From positions 1 to 51,199 of the forward strand of contig CACERG010000013.1 in the NCBI GenBank assembly GCA_902561795.1: a DNA stretch of 51,199 nucleotides, in the 5' to 3' direction. This DNA is from an uncultured Bacteroidota bacterium. Lineage in GTDB: Bacteria; Bacteroidota; Bacteroidia; Flavobacteriales; Flavobacteriaceae. Shown here one piece after another: positions 20,814 to 29,724 of the stretch. A program made the position numbers and the translations under genes. Position 1 is the stretch's first letter, and each line of letters opens with the position of its first letter. The notes beneath the pieces were generated by a model. It was not told the DNA's origin. It worked only from the letters and a program-made list of their open reading frames with translations, and made no database searches.

Positions 20814-21338
20814 ATGATTAATTTTTTTAAAAATATTTTTTTAAAATATAAATTGAAAAAAAGACTCAAAGTATTAAAATTTCAATCAAAAGGTGAGATT
20901 AAATCTTTAGATTCGATGCTAATTTTAACCTCAAATAATGAGTTTGATGAAAACATTTTTTTTTCTTTAGCGGAATCATTAAAAATTTCAACCAAAAAAA
21001 TAACTCTTGTTGTGATTAGTGACAAAAAATTACCTAAAGCCATAACAAAATTCGGACAAATTATAAATCTCACTAAAGAAAGAGTTGGTTTGTTTGGAAC
21101 ATTAGATAAGGAGATGCTTAAATTTTTTGACCAAAAATTCGACCTATTAATAAACTATTTTTCTTTAAGTGATATATTTCCAGAATTTATTAGTGCTAGT
21201 TGTTCTTCTAAATTGCGACTTGGTTTTTATGAAGTCAACCATGAAATTAGTGATATCGTATTTAATTTAAATTTAAAAGATAAACAAGCTTTTTTAAATG
21301 AATCTATAAATTATTTAAACTCTTTTTTAAAAAAATGA
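20814..21338 (+). CDS. DUF6913 family protein
   Basis: A 174-residue soluble protein with a basic helical start (FLKYKLKKRLKVLKF), an alpha/beta middle (SMLILTSNNEFDENIFFSLAESL, ITLVVISDK) and the conserved end KLRLGFYEV followed by DIVFNL and an amphipathic helix. It resembles the flavobacterial DUF6913 family, which is commonly next to dapA. Function unknown; the GFYE(V)N/H region near the end is the best-conserved part I recognise. It overlaps dapA by four bases (ATGA), so the two are translationally coupled. Confidence 0.75.
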   Translation: MINFFKNIFLKYKLKKRLKVLKFQSKGEIKSLDSMLILTSNNEFDENIFFSLAESLKISTKKITLVVISDKKLPKAITKFGQIINLTKERVGLFGTLDKEMLKFFDQKFDLLINYFSLSDIFPEFISASCSSKLRLGFYEVNHEISDIVFNLNLKDKQAFLNESINYLNSFLKK

Positions 21339-22222
21339 ATTTTAAGGGGTTAGGTGTAGCAATGATTACACCATTTGATTATAAAGGTAAAGTCGATTAT
21401 GATTCTATTCCTGAAATTGTTGAAAATATAATTTCTGGTGGTGCTGATTATTTAGTTTTAATGGGAACTACAGCCGAAGTTCCATGTCTTTCAAGTAAAG
21501 AAAAAAAGAATATTGTTAATGTCGTTTCTAGAGTTAACCAAAATAGGTTACCCATGATTGTTGGGATTGGAGGAAATAATACATCTAGAGTTATATCTGA
21601 AATTAGTCAAACCGATTTGTCACCTTTTGGAGCAATATTATCAGTTTCACCATATTATAATAAACCATCGCAAGAAGGTATTTACTCCCATTTTTCAGAG
21701 ATTGCAAATATTAGTCCACTTCCAATTATTATCTATAATGTTCCATCAAGAACTGGTAGTTCTGTAAACCCGTCAACTTTTATTCGTTTGTGTGAGGAAA
21801 ATGAAAAAATTTATGCGATAAAAGAATCAAGTGGTGATTTATCGCTCGCAAAAGAAATAATAAAAAATTCATCTCCAGAAATTCAAGTTATATCGGGAGA
21901 TGATGCTATGACTTTACCCATACTTTTAACTGGGGGAGTTGGTACAATATCTGTTCTGGCAAATGCTTTACCAAAACCAATTGTAAACTTGTTTAAACAT
22001 GTTAAAAATGGAAATCTAAATGAAGCTTATGAATTAAATCACCATTTAATGGATATAATTAGATTATTATTCGAGGAAGGTAATCCTGTTGGAATAAAGT
22101 GCCTAATGGAACTCATGGGTACTTGTAAAAAAAATGTTCGCCTACCACTCGTAAGTGCTTCATCAGATTTGATTAATAAAATGGAAGAGACTTTGAACAA
22201 TAGCATATTTAATTTTTCTTAA
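21335..22222 (+). CDS. dapA: 4-hydroxy-tetrahydrodipicolinate synthase
   Basis: Condenses pyruvate and aspartate semialdehyde, the first committed step to diaminopimelate and lysine. TIM barrel with GTTAE (44-48), the catalytic Tyr134 (IIIYNVPSRTG) and Schiff-base Lys163 (YAIKESSGD). The length of 295 residues is normal. Paired with dapF elsewhere in the window, it supplies the cell wall precursor. It overlaps the DUF6913 gene by ATGA and is followed 51 bases later by bamD. Confidence 0.97.
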   Translation: MNFKGLGVAMITPFDYKGKVDYDSIPEIVENIISGGADYLVLMGTTAEVPCLSSKEKKNIVNVVSRVNQNRLPMIVGIGGNNTSRVISEISQTDLSPFGAILSVSPYYNKPSQEGIYSHFSEIANISPLPIIIYNVPSRTGSSVNPSTFIRLCEENEKIYAIKESSGDLSLAKEIIKNSSPEIQVISGDDAMTLPILLTGGVGTISVLANALPKPIVNLFKHVKNGNLNEAYELNHHLMDIIRLLFEEGNPVGIKCLMELMGTCKKNVRLPLVSASSDLINKMEETLNNSIFNFS

Positions 22223-22273
22223 GATCAATAATATATAATTTCGATTATTGTTGATAATTAGTAATTTTATAAG

Positions 22274-23116
22274 ATGAACAAAAGGATAGTATTTTTTATC
22301 ATCTCAGTTTGCTTTTCAAATATTTTTTTTTCTTGTAGTGATTATCAGAAACTATTAAATAGCGATGATGCATCAGAAAAATACAAACAAGCTGAAGTAT
22401 ATTATAACGCTGGGGAATATCGAAAGGCTAATCGTCTTTTTGAACAAATTATCCCTAAATATAGGGGAAGACCACAATCACAAAGAATAATCTTTTTTTT
22501 TGCCGAAACCTATTTTCAAACAAAAAGTTATAGCCTTGCTGCATACCAATATGAGAATTTTGTTAAAAGTTATCCCAAGAGTGAGCGAGTACTTGAGGCA
22601 ATATTTAAAGCAGCAAAATGCTATTATCTACAGTCCCCGACTTATAGTCTTGACCAAGACGAAACTTACAATGCGATAGAAAAACTTCAAGTTTTCATAA
22701 ATTTGTACCCGGATTCTGAATATTCTCCTGATGCAAATCAGATGATATCAGAGTTGCAAGAAAAGTTAGAAAAAAAAGATTTTGAAATAGCAAAACAATA
22801 TTTTACCATACGCGATTACAGAGCAGCTGTAAAAGCAAATGAAAATTTTATTGCTGGTTTTCCTGGGACAAAGTTTAGGGAAGAATCGATGTATATTAAA
22901 TTTTTATCGTTATACGAAATAGCGGTTAATAGTATTTTATCCAAAAAGAAAAAGAGATTAGATGAATTAAAACAACAATACGACTTAATTTTACGTTATT
23001 ACCCTGAAACACTTTTTTTGGAAGATTTAAATAAGAAAATGGAAAGGGTAAACATTGAATTATCAAACTTTAATTTAACAACAAAAATATCACTAAATAA
23101 TTATGACAAAGTATAG
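22274..23116 (+). CDS. bamD: Outer membrane protein assembly lipoprotein BamD
   Basis: A 280-residue lipoprotein: signal peptide with lipobox ending at Cys21 (IFFSCSDYQ), then TPR-like repeats (YKQAEVYYNAGEYRKANRLFEQIIPKY; YQYENFVKSYPKSERVLEA; AVKANENFIAGFPGTK) typical of BamD/YfiO. It works with BamA to insert beta-barrels such as the receptor at the left of the window. Its last 14 bases overlap rpoZ. Confidence 0.94.
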   Translation: MNKRIVFFIISVCFSNIFFSCSDYQKLLNSDDASEKYKQAEVYYNAGEYRKANRLFEQIIPKYRGRPQSQRIIFFFAETYFQTKSYSLAAYQYENFVKSYPKSERVLEAIFKAAKCYYLQSPTYSLDQDETYNAIEKLQVFINLYPDSEYSPDANQMISELQEKLEKKDFEIAKQYFTIRDYRAAVKANENFIAGFPGTKFREESMYIKFLSLYEIAVNSILSKKKKRLDELKQQYDLILRYYPETLFLEDLNKKMERVNIELSNFNLTTKISLNNYDKV

Positions 23117-23429
23117 AGAATCAAAAGCAGCACAAACAACCAAAACATACAATCGTAATGAATTGGAAATAAAAACCAAGAATATTTATGAAGCCCTTTC
23201 TATTATAGCTAAAAGATCACAACAGATTAATTTAGATATAAAAAAAGAATTACATGAAAAACTTGATGAATTTGCAACACACAATGACAGTTTAGAAGAG
23301 ATTTTTGAGAATAAAGAACAAATAGAGGTTTCCAGATTTTATGAAAGATTGCCTAAACCACATGCAATGGCTATTGAGGAGTGGTTAAAAGATAAAATTT
23401 ATTCTCGTCAGACTGATGATTCCAAATAA
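23103..23429 (+). CDS. rpoZ: DNA-directed RNA polymerase omega subunit (Bacteroidota type)
   Basis: A 108-residue protein with the RpoZ/Rpb6 core (NIYEALSIIAKRSQQINLDIKKELHEKLDEFA) and the Bacteroidota-specific C-terminal extension (IEVSRFYERLPKPHAMAIEEWLKDKI). This longer form helps place the window in Bacteroidota. It overlaps bamD by 14 bases and is followed six bases later by coaBC, a neighbourhood common in flavobacteria. Confidence 0.93.
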   Translation: MTKYRESKAAQTTKTYNRNELEIKTKNIYEALSIIAKRSQQINLDIKKELHEKLDEFATHNDSLEEIFENKEQIEVSRFYERLPKPHAMAIEEWLKDKIYSRQTDDSK

Positions 23430-23435
23430 TATCCC

Positions 23436-24635
23436 ATGAGTCTTTTAGGAGGCAAAAAAATTATCTTGGGAATTTCTGGTGGAATAGCTGCATATAAGAC
23501 TCCAATTCTTGTTCGCGAACTTATTAAACAGGATACTAATGTGCGAGTTGTTATGACCCCAGCATCAAAAAAATTTGTAACTCCATTAACACTTTCTACA
23601 GTATCTAAAAACCCAGTACTTTCATCATTTGAATCTTATAGTCAAGACAATCCTATGTGGAATGACCATGTTGAAATCGGGTCATGGGCTGATCTTTTAC
23701 TCATAGCACCAGCAACATCAAATACTATTTCGTCAATGGTTAATGGACGCTGTAATAATTTATTGTTAGCTGTATATCTTTCTGCTAAATGTAAAACATT
23801 TATTGCTCCATCTATGGATCTAGATATGTATGACCACCCTTCAAATCAAAAAAATCTAAAAAAATTAAAAACTTACGGGAATATTATTATGCCAGTTGGA
23901 AAAGGTCAGCTAGCAAGTGGTCTCTATGGAAATGGGAGAATGCTTGAACCAAATCAAATTATATCTTTTTTGATTAACCATTATAAATCAAACCTACCCT
24001 TAACCGGTAAAAATGTTTTGATAACATCCGGTCCAACTTATGAGCAAATTGATCCTGTTCGCTTTATTGGTAATAACTCATCAGGAAAAATGGGCTTTGC
24101 ACTTGCTGAAGTAGCTGCAAGCCAAGGAGCTAATGTTATTCTTATTACAGGACCTACGAATGAAAAAATTCATAATTCTTTGATCAAAGTTCATCCAGTG
24201 CTTAGTGCTGATAACATGTATGAAGCGGTTAAAAAACACTATGCTGATTGTGACATTGCCATTGCATCAGCGGCAGTCTCAGATTTTAGAGTTAAGTCTC
24301 CAGAAAAGAAAAAAATTAAAAAATTTCAAGGTAAAAGAAGTCTTGAACTAGTACCTACAAAAGACGTTTTGGCTTACATGGGGCGAAATAAAAAAAATCA
24401 GTTTCTAGTTGGTTTCGCATTAGAGACAGACAACGAACTCGAAAATGCAAAAATTAAGTTAAAGGAAAAAAATTTAAATGCAATTGTTTTAAATTCTTTA
24501 AATGACAAAGGAGCAGGTTTTTCCTCTAATACTAATAAGATTTCTTACATTAAAAAGAATGATTTAGTAAAAAAATTTCCACTTCAATCAAAATTAGAGT
24601 GCGCCAAAAGTATATTTGAACAAATATTATCTTAA
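23436..24635 (+). CDS. coaBC: Bifunctional phosphopantothenoylcysteine decarboxylase/phosphopantothenate-cysteine ligase
   Basis: Makes 4'-phosphopantetheine for coenzyme A. The N-terminal CoaC flavoprotein part (1-185) has GISGGIAAYKTPILVRELI, LIAPATSNTISSMVNGRC and the PSMDLDMY signature; the C-terminal CoaB part (from about 190) has LITSGPTYEQIDPVRFIGNNSSGKMG and AAVSDFRVKSPEKKKIKK. At 399 residues it is full length. coaE, the last CoA step, lies further along the same strand. Its stop codon and the porD ATG share one base (TAATG). Confidence 0.97.
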   Translation: MSLLGGKKIILGISGGIAAYKTPILVRELIKQDTNVRVVMTPASKKFVTPLTLSTVSKNPVLSSFESYSQDNPMWNDHVEIGSWADLLLIAPATSNTISSMVNGRCNNLLLAVYLSAKCKTFIAPSMDLDMYDHPSNQKNLKKLKTYGNIIMPVGKGQLASGLYGNGRMLEPNQIISFLINHYKSNLPLTGKNVLITSGPTYEQIDPVRFIGNNSSGKMGFALAEVAASQGANVILITGPTNEKIHNSLIKVHPVLSADNMYEAVKKHYADCDIAIASAAVSDFRVKSPEKKKIKKFQGKRSLELVPTKDVLAYMGRNKKNQFLVGFALETDNELENAKIKLKEKNLNAIVLNSLNDKGAGFSSNTNKISYIKKNDLVKKFPLQSKLECAKSIFEQILS

Positions 24636-25525
24636 TGAAAAAAAATTTATGTGTATTATTTGCTTGTGTTCTTAGCTTTCAAGTTACTTCCCAAGAGTTA
24701 AATGCTCAAGTCATAGTAAATTCAGATCTAGTAAATCAAACAAATCAACAGATATTTAAGACCTTAGAACGCGCCCTTAAAGAATTTATTAATACTCAAG
24801 TTTGGACAGAAAAAGTTTTTTTAAATCAAGAAAAAATTAACTGCTCGTTTGTATTTAATCTTTCTGCCTACAGTAACGATCAATTTGAAGCTACACTTCA
24901 AGTCCAATCTGAAAGACCAGTATATCAAACAAGTTATGATAGTCCTGTTTTAAATTTTTTAGACAAGGATATTACTTTTTCTTATCAAGAGTTTCAACCC
25001 CTTTTTTTTAATGAATCTAGTTTTGAATCCAATTTAATTTCTTTGATTAGCTTTTATGCATATGTAATAATTGGTCTTGATGCGGATACTTTTTTGCAGA
25101 ATGGAGGTAACAGATATTTTGAAAAAGCTAGGCAAGTTGTAAATCTTGCACAGAGTTCTGTTGGAAAAGGATGGAAACCTGGAGATGGTCTTAGGAATAG
25201 ATTTTGGTTAATTGATTCTTTAAGGTCAAATACTTTTAAAGAATACCGTCAGACCATGTATAATTATCATCGTTCTGGATTAGACCAAATGACTAATGAC
25301 CCTATTGCTGGAAAAAAAGCTTTAATGCTTTCAATTCAAAACTTAGAACCATTATTTCAGAGAAGGCCAAATGCATTTTTATTACAATTATTTTTTGATG
25401 CTAAGGTTGAGGAAATAGTAAATTTATTCCAAGAAGGACCAAAGATAGATTTTAAAGAAACAGAAGACGTTTTAAAGAAAATCGCTCCGTTTTTTGGAGG
25501 TAGATGGAAGCAAATCAAAGCATAA
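24635..25525 (+). CDS. porD: Type IX secretion system protein PorD (DUF4835)
   Basis: A 296-residue exported protein with signal peptide MKKNLCVLFACVLSFQVTSQ, then the DUF4835 features: LNAQVIVNSDLVNQTNQQIFKTLERALKEF, YDSPVLNFLDKDITFSYQ, and YAYVIIGLDADTF. PorD is needed for type IX secretion in Porphyromonas gingivalis; in flavobacteria the gene lies beside coaBC and recN, as here. No other T9SS genes are in the window, so activity of a full system is inferred only. Confidence 0.88.
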   Translation: MKKNLCVLFACVLSFQVTSQELNAQVIVNSDLVNQTNQQIFKTLERALKEFINTQVWTEKVFLNQEKINCSFVFNLSAYSNDQFEATLQVQSERPVYQTSYDSPVLNFLDKDITFSYQEFQPLFFNESSFESNLISLISFYAYVIIGLDADTFLQNGGNRYFEKARQVVNLAQSSVGKGWKPGDGLRNRFWLIDSLRSNTFKEYRQTMYNYHRSGLDQMTNDPIAGKKALMLSIQNLEPLFQRRPNAFLLQLFFDAKVEEIVNLFQEGPKIDFKETEDVLKKIAPFFGGRWKQIKA

Positions 25526-25558
25526 TTTTGTATATTTTATTTTTAAAAAAAATCAGAT

Positions 25559-27212
25559 TTGCTTACTAAATTAAAAATAAAAAACTTCGCTATAATTGAA
25601 GATTTAGAGGTTAATTTTTCTGGAGGTATGACATGTATTACAGGTGAGACAGGTGCTGGCAAATCAATCCTATTAGGAGGCTTATCTCTTGTTTTAGGAA
25701 AACGTGCTGACCTATCAAACATGTTTGATTCATCAAGAAAATGTATAGTTGAAGCAGTATTTCAAATTAATCAATACACTCTTAAGCCATTATTTGATAA
25801 ATATGACCTAGATTATTATGATGAAACAGTTTTAAGACGTGAAATTTTACCTCATGGTAAATCAAGAGCTTTTGTTAATGATACGCCCGTTAATTTAAAT
25901 TTGTTAGAAAAGATAAGTCTAAATTTAATTGATATTCATTCCCAAAATGATACACAAACATTATTGGAAAATGAATATCAAATTGAAGTTTTAGATGCTT
26001 TAGCTGGTAACGAAGAATTACTAAAGAAATATCAAAATACATTGATATTGTTTAAAAAACTGTGTCAAAGAGTATAAGGAACTACATTTTTCTCAATCTC
26101 AAGTTCAAAAAACATTTGAGCTTGATAAATTTTTACTAGAAGAGTTAAACTCTTCCAAATTAGAAATTGGAATGCAAGAAGAACTTGAGGAAAATATAAA
26201 CGAATTGAGTAGTGTTGAGTATTTGCAAAAAACTATAGCAAATTCAATACAAATGGTCGAATTAGAGTCCTTTGGACTTTTAGATAAATTTAAGGAGCTT
26301 GTTAAAAATATTAATGGGATTTACGAAAAATCAAAGAAATATGAGGATTTAAATAATCGCGTTGGTATTTTATCAATTGAATTAGAAGATATTTTAGAGA
26401 GTCTTAAATCGCAATTTGACATGTTAGAAACCAATCCAGAAAAATTAGATGAATTAAATTCAAGGATTGATCATTTAAATTCACTTTATCAAAAACATAA
26501 AGTCAAAAATGTAGAAGATTTAATTTTCATAAAACAAAAGCTTGAAAAAACCATTTATCACAATTCGAAATTTGAAGAAAATTTACTTTATCTTGAAAAA
26601 AAACAGAAAAATCTAGAAAATACTTTAAGAAAATATAGCAGTGAACTATCATTCAATCGAAAGAAGACCATATCAATTTTAGAAAAAGAACTTAAATTGT
26701 TAGTTACTAAGATGGGTATGGATCAAGCTACATTCAAAATTCAATTAGATAAAGGGAGCGAGTTTTATAATAATGGTACTGATGAAATTTCATTTATGTT
26801 TAGTGCTAACAGAGGAAGTGATTTTAAAACATTAAAAAAAGTTGTTTCGGGTGGTGAATTATCGCGAATTATGTTAGCTATAAAGTCAATATTGTCACAA
26901 TATAAAAAATTACCAACACTAGTGTTTGATGAAATTGATACGGGTGTATCTGGTAAAATTTCAAATAGCATTGCTGAAGTAATGGGGACTATTTCAACAA
27001 AAATGCAGGTTTTTACAATTACACATCTACCCCAGGTTGCTGCAAAAGGAAATCATCACTTTAGAGTTGAGAAAAAGTTAGATAATGGTAAAACAACAAC
27101 TTTTTTAGAGTTTTTAAATCAGAAATCACGAATAGAGGAAATTGCTAAAATGTTATCTGGAAATAAAGTAACCAAATCAGCAATTGAGCATGCAAAACAA
27201 TTAATGAATTAA
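25559..27212 (+). pseudogene. recN: DNA repair protein RecN, interrupted by a single-base frameshift
   Basis: RecN is an SMC-like ATPase used in double-strand break repair. The first part (TTG start at 25559, stop at 26075-26077) has MLTKLKIKNFAIIEDL and Walker A GETGAGKS (29-36); the remainder continues one base out of frame, with the coiled-coil and the signature VSGGELSR plus Walker B TLVFDEIDTGVSG. The downstream frame is open from 26046, so the shift lies within 26046-26074, which contains a run of six A (26054-26059). The whole span is 1654 bases, one more than a multiple of three, and dropping one base gives 550 residues, the normal RecN size. It is either a real lesion or an assembly error in the A run. 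Confidence 0.9.
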
Positions 27213-27245
27213 TTAAAACGTATCTTTAAATAACTAACAAAAAAA

Positions 27246-28064
27246 ATGTCATACAAAATATTAGAGGGTAAAAAGGGAATTATTTTTGGGGCTTTAGACG
27301 AAAATTCTATCGCATGGAAAACAGCTGAATCAATCACTGAAGCAGGAGGTAGCTATGTACTTACTAATGCACCGGTTGCTTTAAGGATGGGAAACATAAA
27401 TCTTCTAGCTGAAAAAACTGGTTCCAAGTTAATCGCTGCCGATGCTACAAATACTGAAGACCTAGAGAAGTTAATTATCCAATCACAAGAAATTCTTGGA
27501 TCGAAACTTGACTTTGTGTTGCATTCAATTGGAATGTCACTAAACGTAAGAAAAGGAAGGCATTACACCAATTTGGATTACGGATGGGTGACAAAAGGTT
27601 GGGATATTTCGGCTTTATCATTTCACAAATTGATGCAATGTTTATACCAAAAAGATGCTATGAATAAGTGGGGTAGTATTGTCGCATTAACATATATTGC
27701 TGCGCAAAGGACTTTTCCTAACTACAACGACATGGCAGATAATAAAGCATATTTAGAATCAATTGCAAGAAGTTTTGGATATTTCTTTGGAAAAGATAAA
27801 AAGGTACGTGTTAATACAATTTCTCAGTCACCAACTTTAACTACAGCTGGAAAAGGAGTTGCAGGACTTGACGGATTCCTTAAATATGCAGAAAAAATGT
27901 CTCCATTAGGAAATGCCACAGCAAAGGAATGTGCAGATTATACAGTTACTTTATTTTCAGATTTAACAAGAAAAGTTACACTTCAAAATTTATATCACGA
28001 TGGCGGATTTTCAAGTGTAGGTGTTAGCCAGGAAATTATCGACTCTATAACCCCCTCTGATTAA
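27246..28064 (+). CDS. fabI: Enoyl-[acyl-carrier-protein] reductase FabI
   Basis: Reduces enoyl-ACP in the last step of each fatty acid elongation cycle. A short-chain dehydrogenase fold of 272 residues with the FabI N-terminus (GKKGIIFGALDENSIAWK), VLHSIG, and catalytic Tyr160 and Lys167 (YNDMADNK); PLGNATAKECADYTV and LYHDGGFS near the end match the family. It is 33 bases after recN and 17 before cdaR. Confidence 0.97.
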   Translation: MSYKILEGKKGIIFGALDENSIAWKTAESITEAGGSYVLTNAPVALRMGNINLLAEKTGSKLIAADATNTEDLEKLIIQSQEILGSKLDFVLHSIGMSLNVRKGRHYTNLDYGWVTKGWDISALSFHKLMQCLYQKDAMNKWGSIVALTYIAAQRTFPNYNDMADNKAYLESIARSFGYFFGKDKKVRVNTISQSPTLTTAGKGVAGLDGFLKYAEKMSPLGNATAKECADYTVTLFSDLTRKVTLQNLYHDGGFSSVGVSQEIIDSITPSD

Positions 28065-28081
28065 AATCCTATTTTTATAAA

Positions 28082-29044
28082 ATGTTAAAGGGGACTGAAG
28101 GAAATGGTAGATTTAAAAAAAAATTACCTTCAAAAAATCGGCTTCGTTTTTTTTTATTATTTGTTTTTATTTCATTTTCCTTTTGGTTGAGTACAAAACT
28201 CTCAAACTCATATACAGTCGAACAAACTTTTAATATCGAGTGGATTAATATACCAGAAGGAGTCATAATTCCTAATAATAATCAAAAATTAAATACTTCA
28301 ATAACCGCTAGTGGTATTGAAATTATTTTATATCGGCTATTCAATGATATTTTAAAAGTTGATATAAATCAAGCTGACTTTGGAAGAGAAATATTTGAAT
28401 TAAATGTTGAGAATCAAAAATTTTTCATTGTGCAACAACTTTATAATAACACATCACTTAACCTAATTAATCCATCCTCTTTTAAAATTAGGTATAGTCG
28501 CTTAAATGAAAAAAAACTTCCAGTTTTCCTACGAACTAAAATAAATTTGAGAGCTGGATACTTGATTGATTATGGTGTTATTAGTAAACCAGATAGTATA
28601 ATTATCAGAGGTCCAAAAGTACTGTTAGATTCCATTTACTTTGTCGAAACAGAAACATATTACGAAGAAGACGTTTTTAAATCCATATCAAAAAAAGTAA
28701 ATCTTAAACCTATTCAAGGCGTAGATTTTTCAGAAGGTAAGGTAGATATAGAACTTTCAGTTTCCCGCTATTCTGAAAAAGAACTAAATATACCTATTGA
28801 GTTAATAAATCAACCAAAAGGAATCAAAGTAAAACTTTTTCCTGCTAAGTCAAAAATAAGGGCTACAATACCCATGAAAATTATCGGTAATGTTGGGATT
28901 TCAGATTTTAGATTAATTGCTGACTATAATAAAATATTGGACGGGCAAACTCAAAAATTAGAATTATATATTCAAAAGAAACCTGCTGGCGTAAAACAAA
29001 TAATTTTAGAACCAAAAGAAGTAAATTATCTAATAAGAAAATGA
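28082..29044 (+). CDS. CdaR/YbbR-like domain protein
   Basis: A 320-residue protein with a cytoplasmic basic N-terminus, one membrane helix at about residues 21-38 (LRFFLLFVFISFSFWLS), and extracytoplasmic YbbR-like repeats (FNIEWINIPEGVIIPNNNQKLNTSITASGI; LRAGYLIDYGVISKPDSIIIRGPK; LNIPIELINQPKG). In Firmicutes CdaR regulates the c-di-AMP cyclase; whether it does here is not shown. It ends in ATGA overlap with coaE, so the two are translated together. Confidence 0.82.
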   Translation: MLKGTEGNGRFKKKLPSKNRLRFFLLFVFISFSFWLSTKLSNSYTVEQTFNIEWINIPEGVIIPNNNQKLNTSITASGIEIILYRLFNDILKVDINQADFGREIFELNVENQKFFIVQQLYNNTSLNLINPSSFKIRYSRLNEKKLPVFLRTKINLRAGYLIDYGVISKPDSIIIRGPKVLLDSIYFVETETYYEEDVFKSISKKVNLKPIQGVDFSEGKVDIELSVSRYSEKELNIPIELINQPKGIKVKLFPAKSKIRATIPMKIIGNVGISDFRLIADYNKILDGQTQKLELYIQKKPAGVKQIILEPKEVNYLIRK

Positions 29045-29631
29045 TTATAATTGGTCTTACTGGAGGAATAGGTAGCGGGAAATCTACAATTTTAAGTTAT
29101 TTCAGAGAGCACGGCTATCCATGTTTTGAATCTGACGAAGTTGGTAAAAAACTTTTAGAGGTGAAATTGAAAGAAACTGTATTAAAGTTATTTGGTGAGG
29201 AAGTTTACAATGCAAAAGGAATTTTAGATAGAAAAGCCTTATCAAAAAAAGTATTTTCTAACTCTAAATTACTTGAAACATTAAATGATATAGTTCATCC
29301 AGCTGTAAATGAAGCTTTTGAAAAATTTAAAAAGAAATATCAAGATTTTCCTGTAATTGTTAAAGAAGCGGCTATTTTAATTGAAAGTGGAAGCTATAAA
29401 TCATGTGATATCATTGTACTAGTTAAAGCACCACTAGATGAAAGAATAAAAAGAATAGTAGCTAGAGATTCTGTTAATGAATCTGAAGTAATAGCTAGGA
29501 TCGACAACCAATGGGAAGATGAAAAAAAAGAAAAATATGCAGATTATGTTGTTGAAAATATTAGTTTGGAGGAAACATATGAGAAAGTAAAATATCTTAT
29601 TAAAAAGTTAAACAATAAAGAGAATATTTAA
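29041..29631 (+). CDS. coaE: Dephospho-CoA kinase
   Basis: Phosphorylates dephospho-CoA to coenzyme A, finishing the pathway that coaBC serves. P-loop GLTGGIGSGKS at residues 5-15, CFESDEVGKKLLE for substrate binding, and the lid region KAPLDERIKRIVARD. The length of 196 residues is normal. It overlaps the YbbR-like gene by four bases. Confidence 0.96.
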   Translation: MIIIGLTGGIGSGKSTILSYFREHGYPCFESDEVGKKLLEVKLKETVLKLFGEEVYNAKGILDRKALSKKVFSNSKLLETLNDIVHPAVNEAFEKFKKKYQDFPVIVKEAAILIESGSYKSCDIIVLVKAPLDERIKRIVARDSVNESEVIARIDNQWEDEKKEKYADYVVENISLEETYEKVKYLIKKLNNKENI

Positions 29632-29671
29632 TAAGACAACTTTAATATTTATTTTTGTTATTCACTTTACT

Positions 29672-29709
29672 AATTAAGAGTACAGTTTTTGACCAAACCC
29701 CTCTTAATT
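29672..29709. repeat. Perfect 9-bp inverted repeat before the histidine kinase gene
   Basis: AATTAAGAG (29672-29680) and CTCTTAATT (29701-29709) are exact complements separated by 20 bases, ending 15 bases before the kinase ATG. It could be an operator, a leader hairpin, or a weak coaE terminator; no T run follows the right arm, so I do not call it a terminator. Confidence 0.45.
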
Positions 29710-29724
29710 TAAAAGTATTAATTG

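Noticed and set aside
22223-22273. CAATAAT/ATTATTG hairpin between dapA and bamD as a terminator
   Set aside because: The stem is all A-T apart from the end pair, the loop is long and no T run follows; chance in AT-rich sequence is likely.
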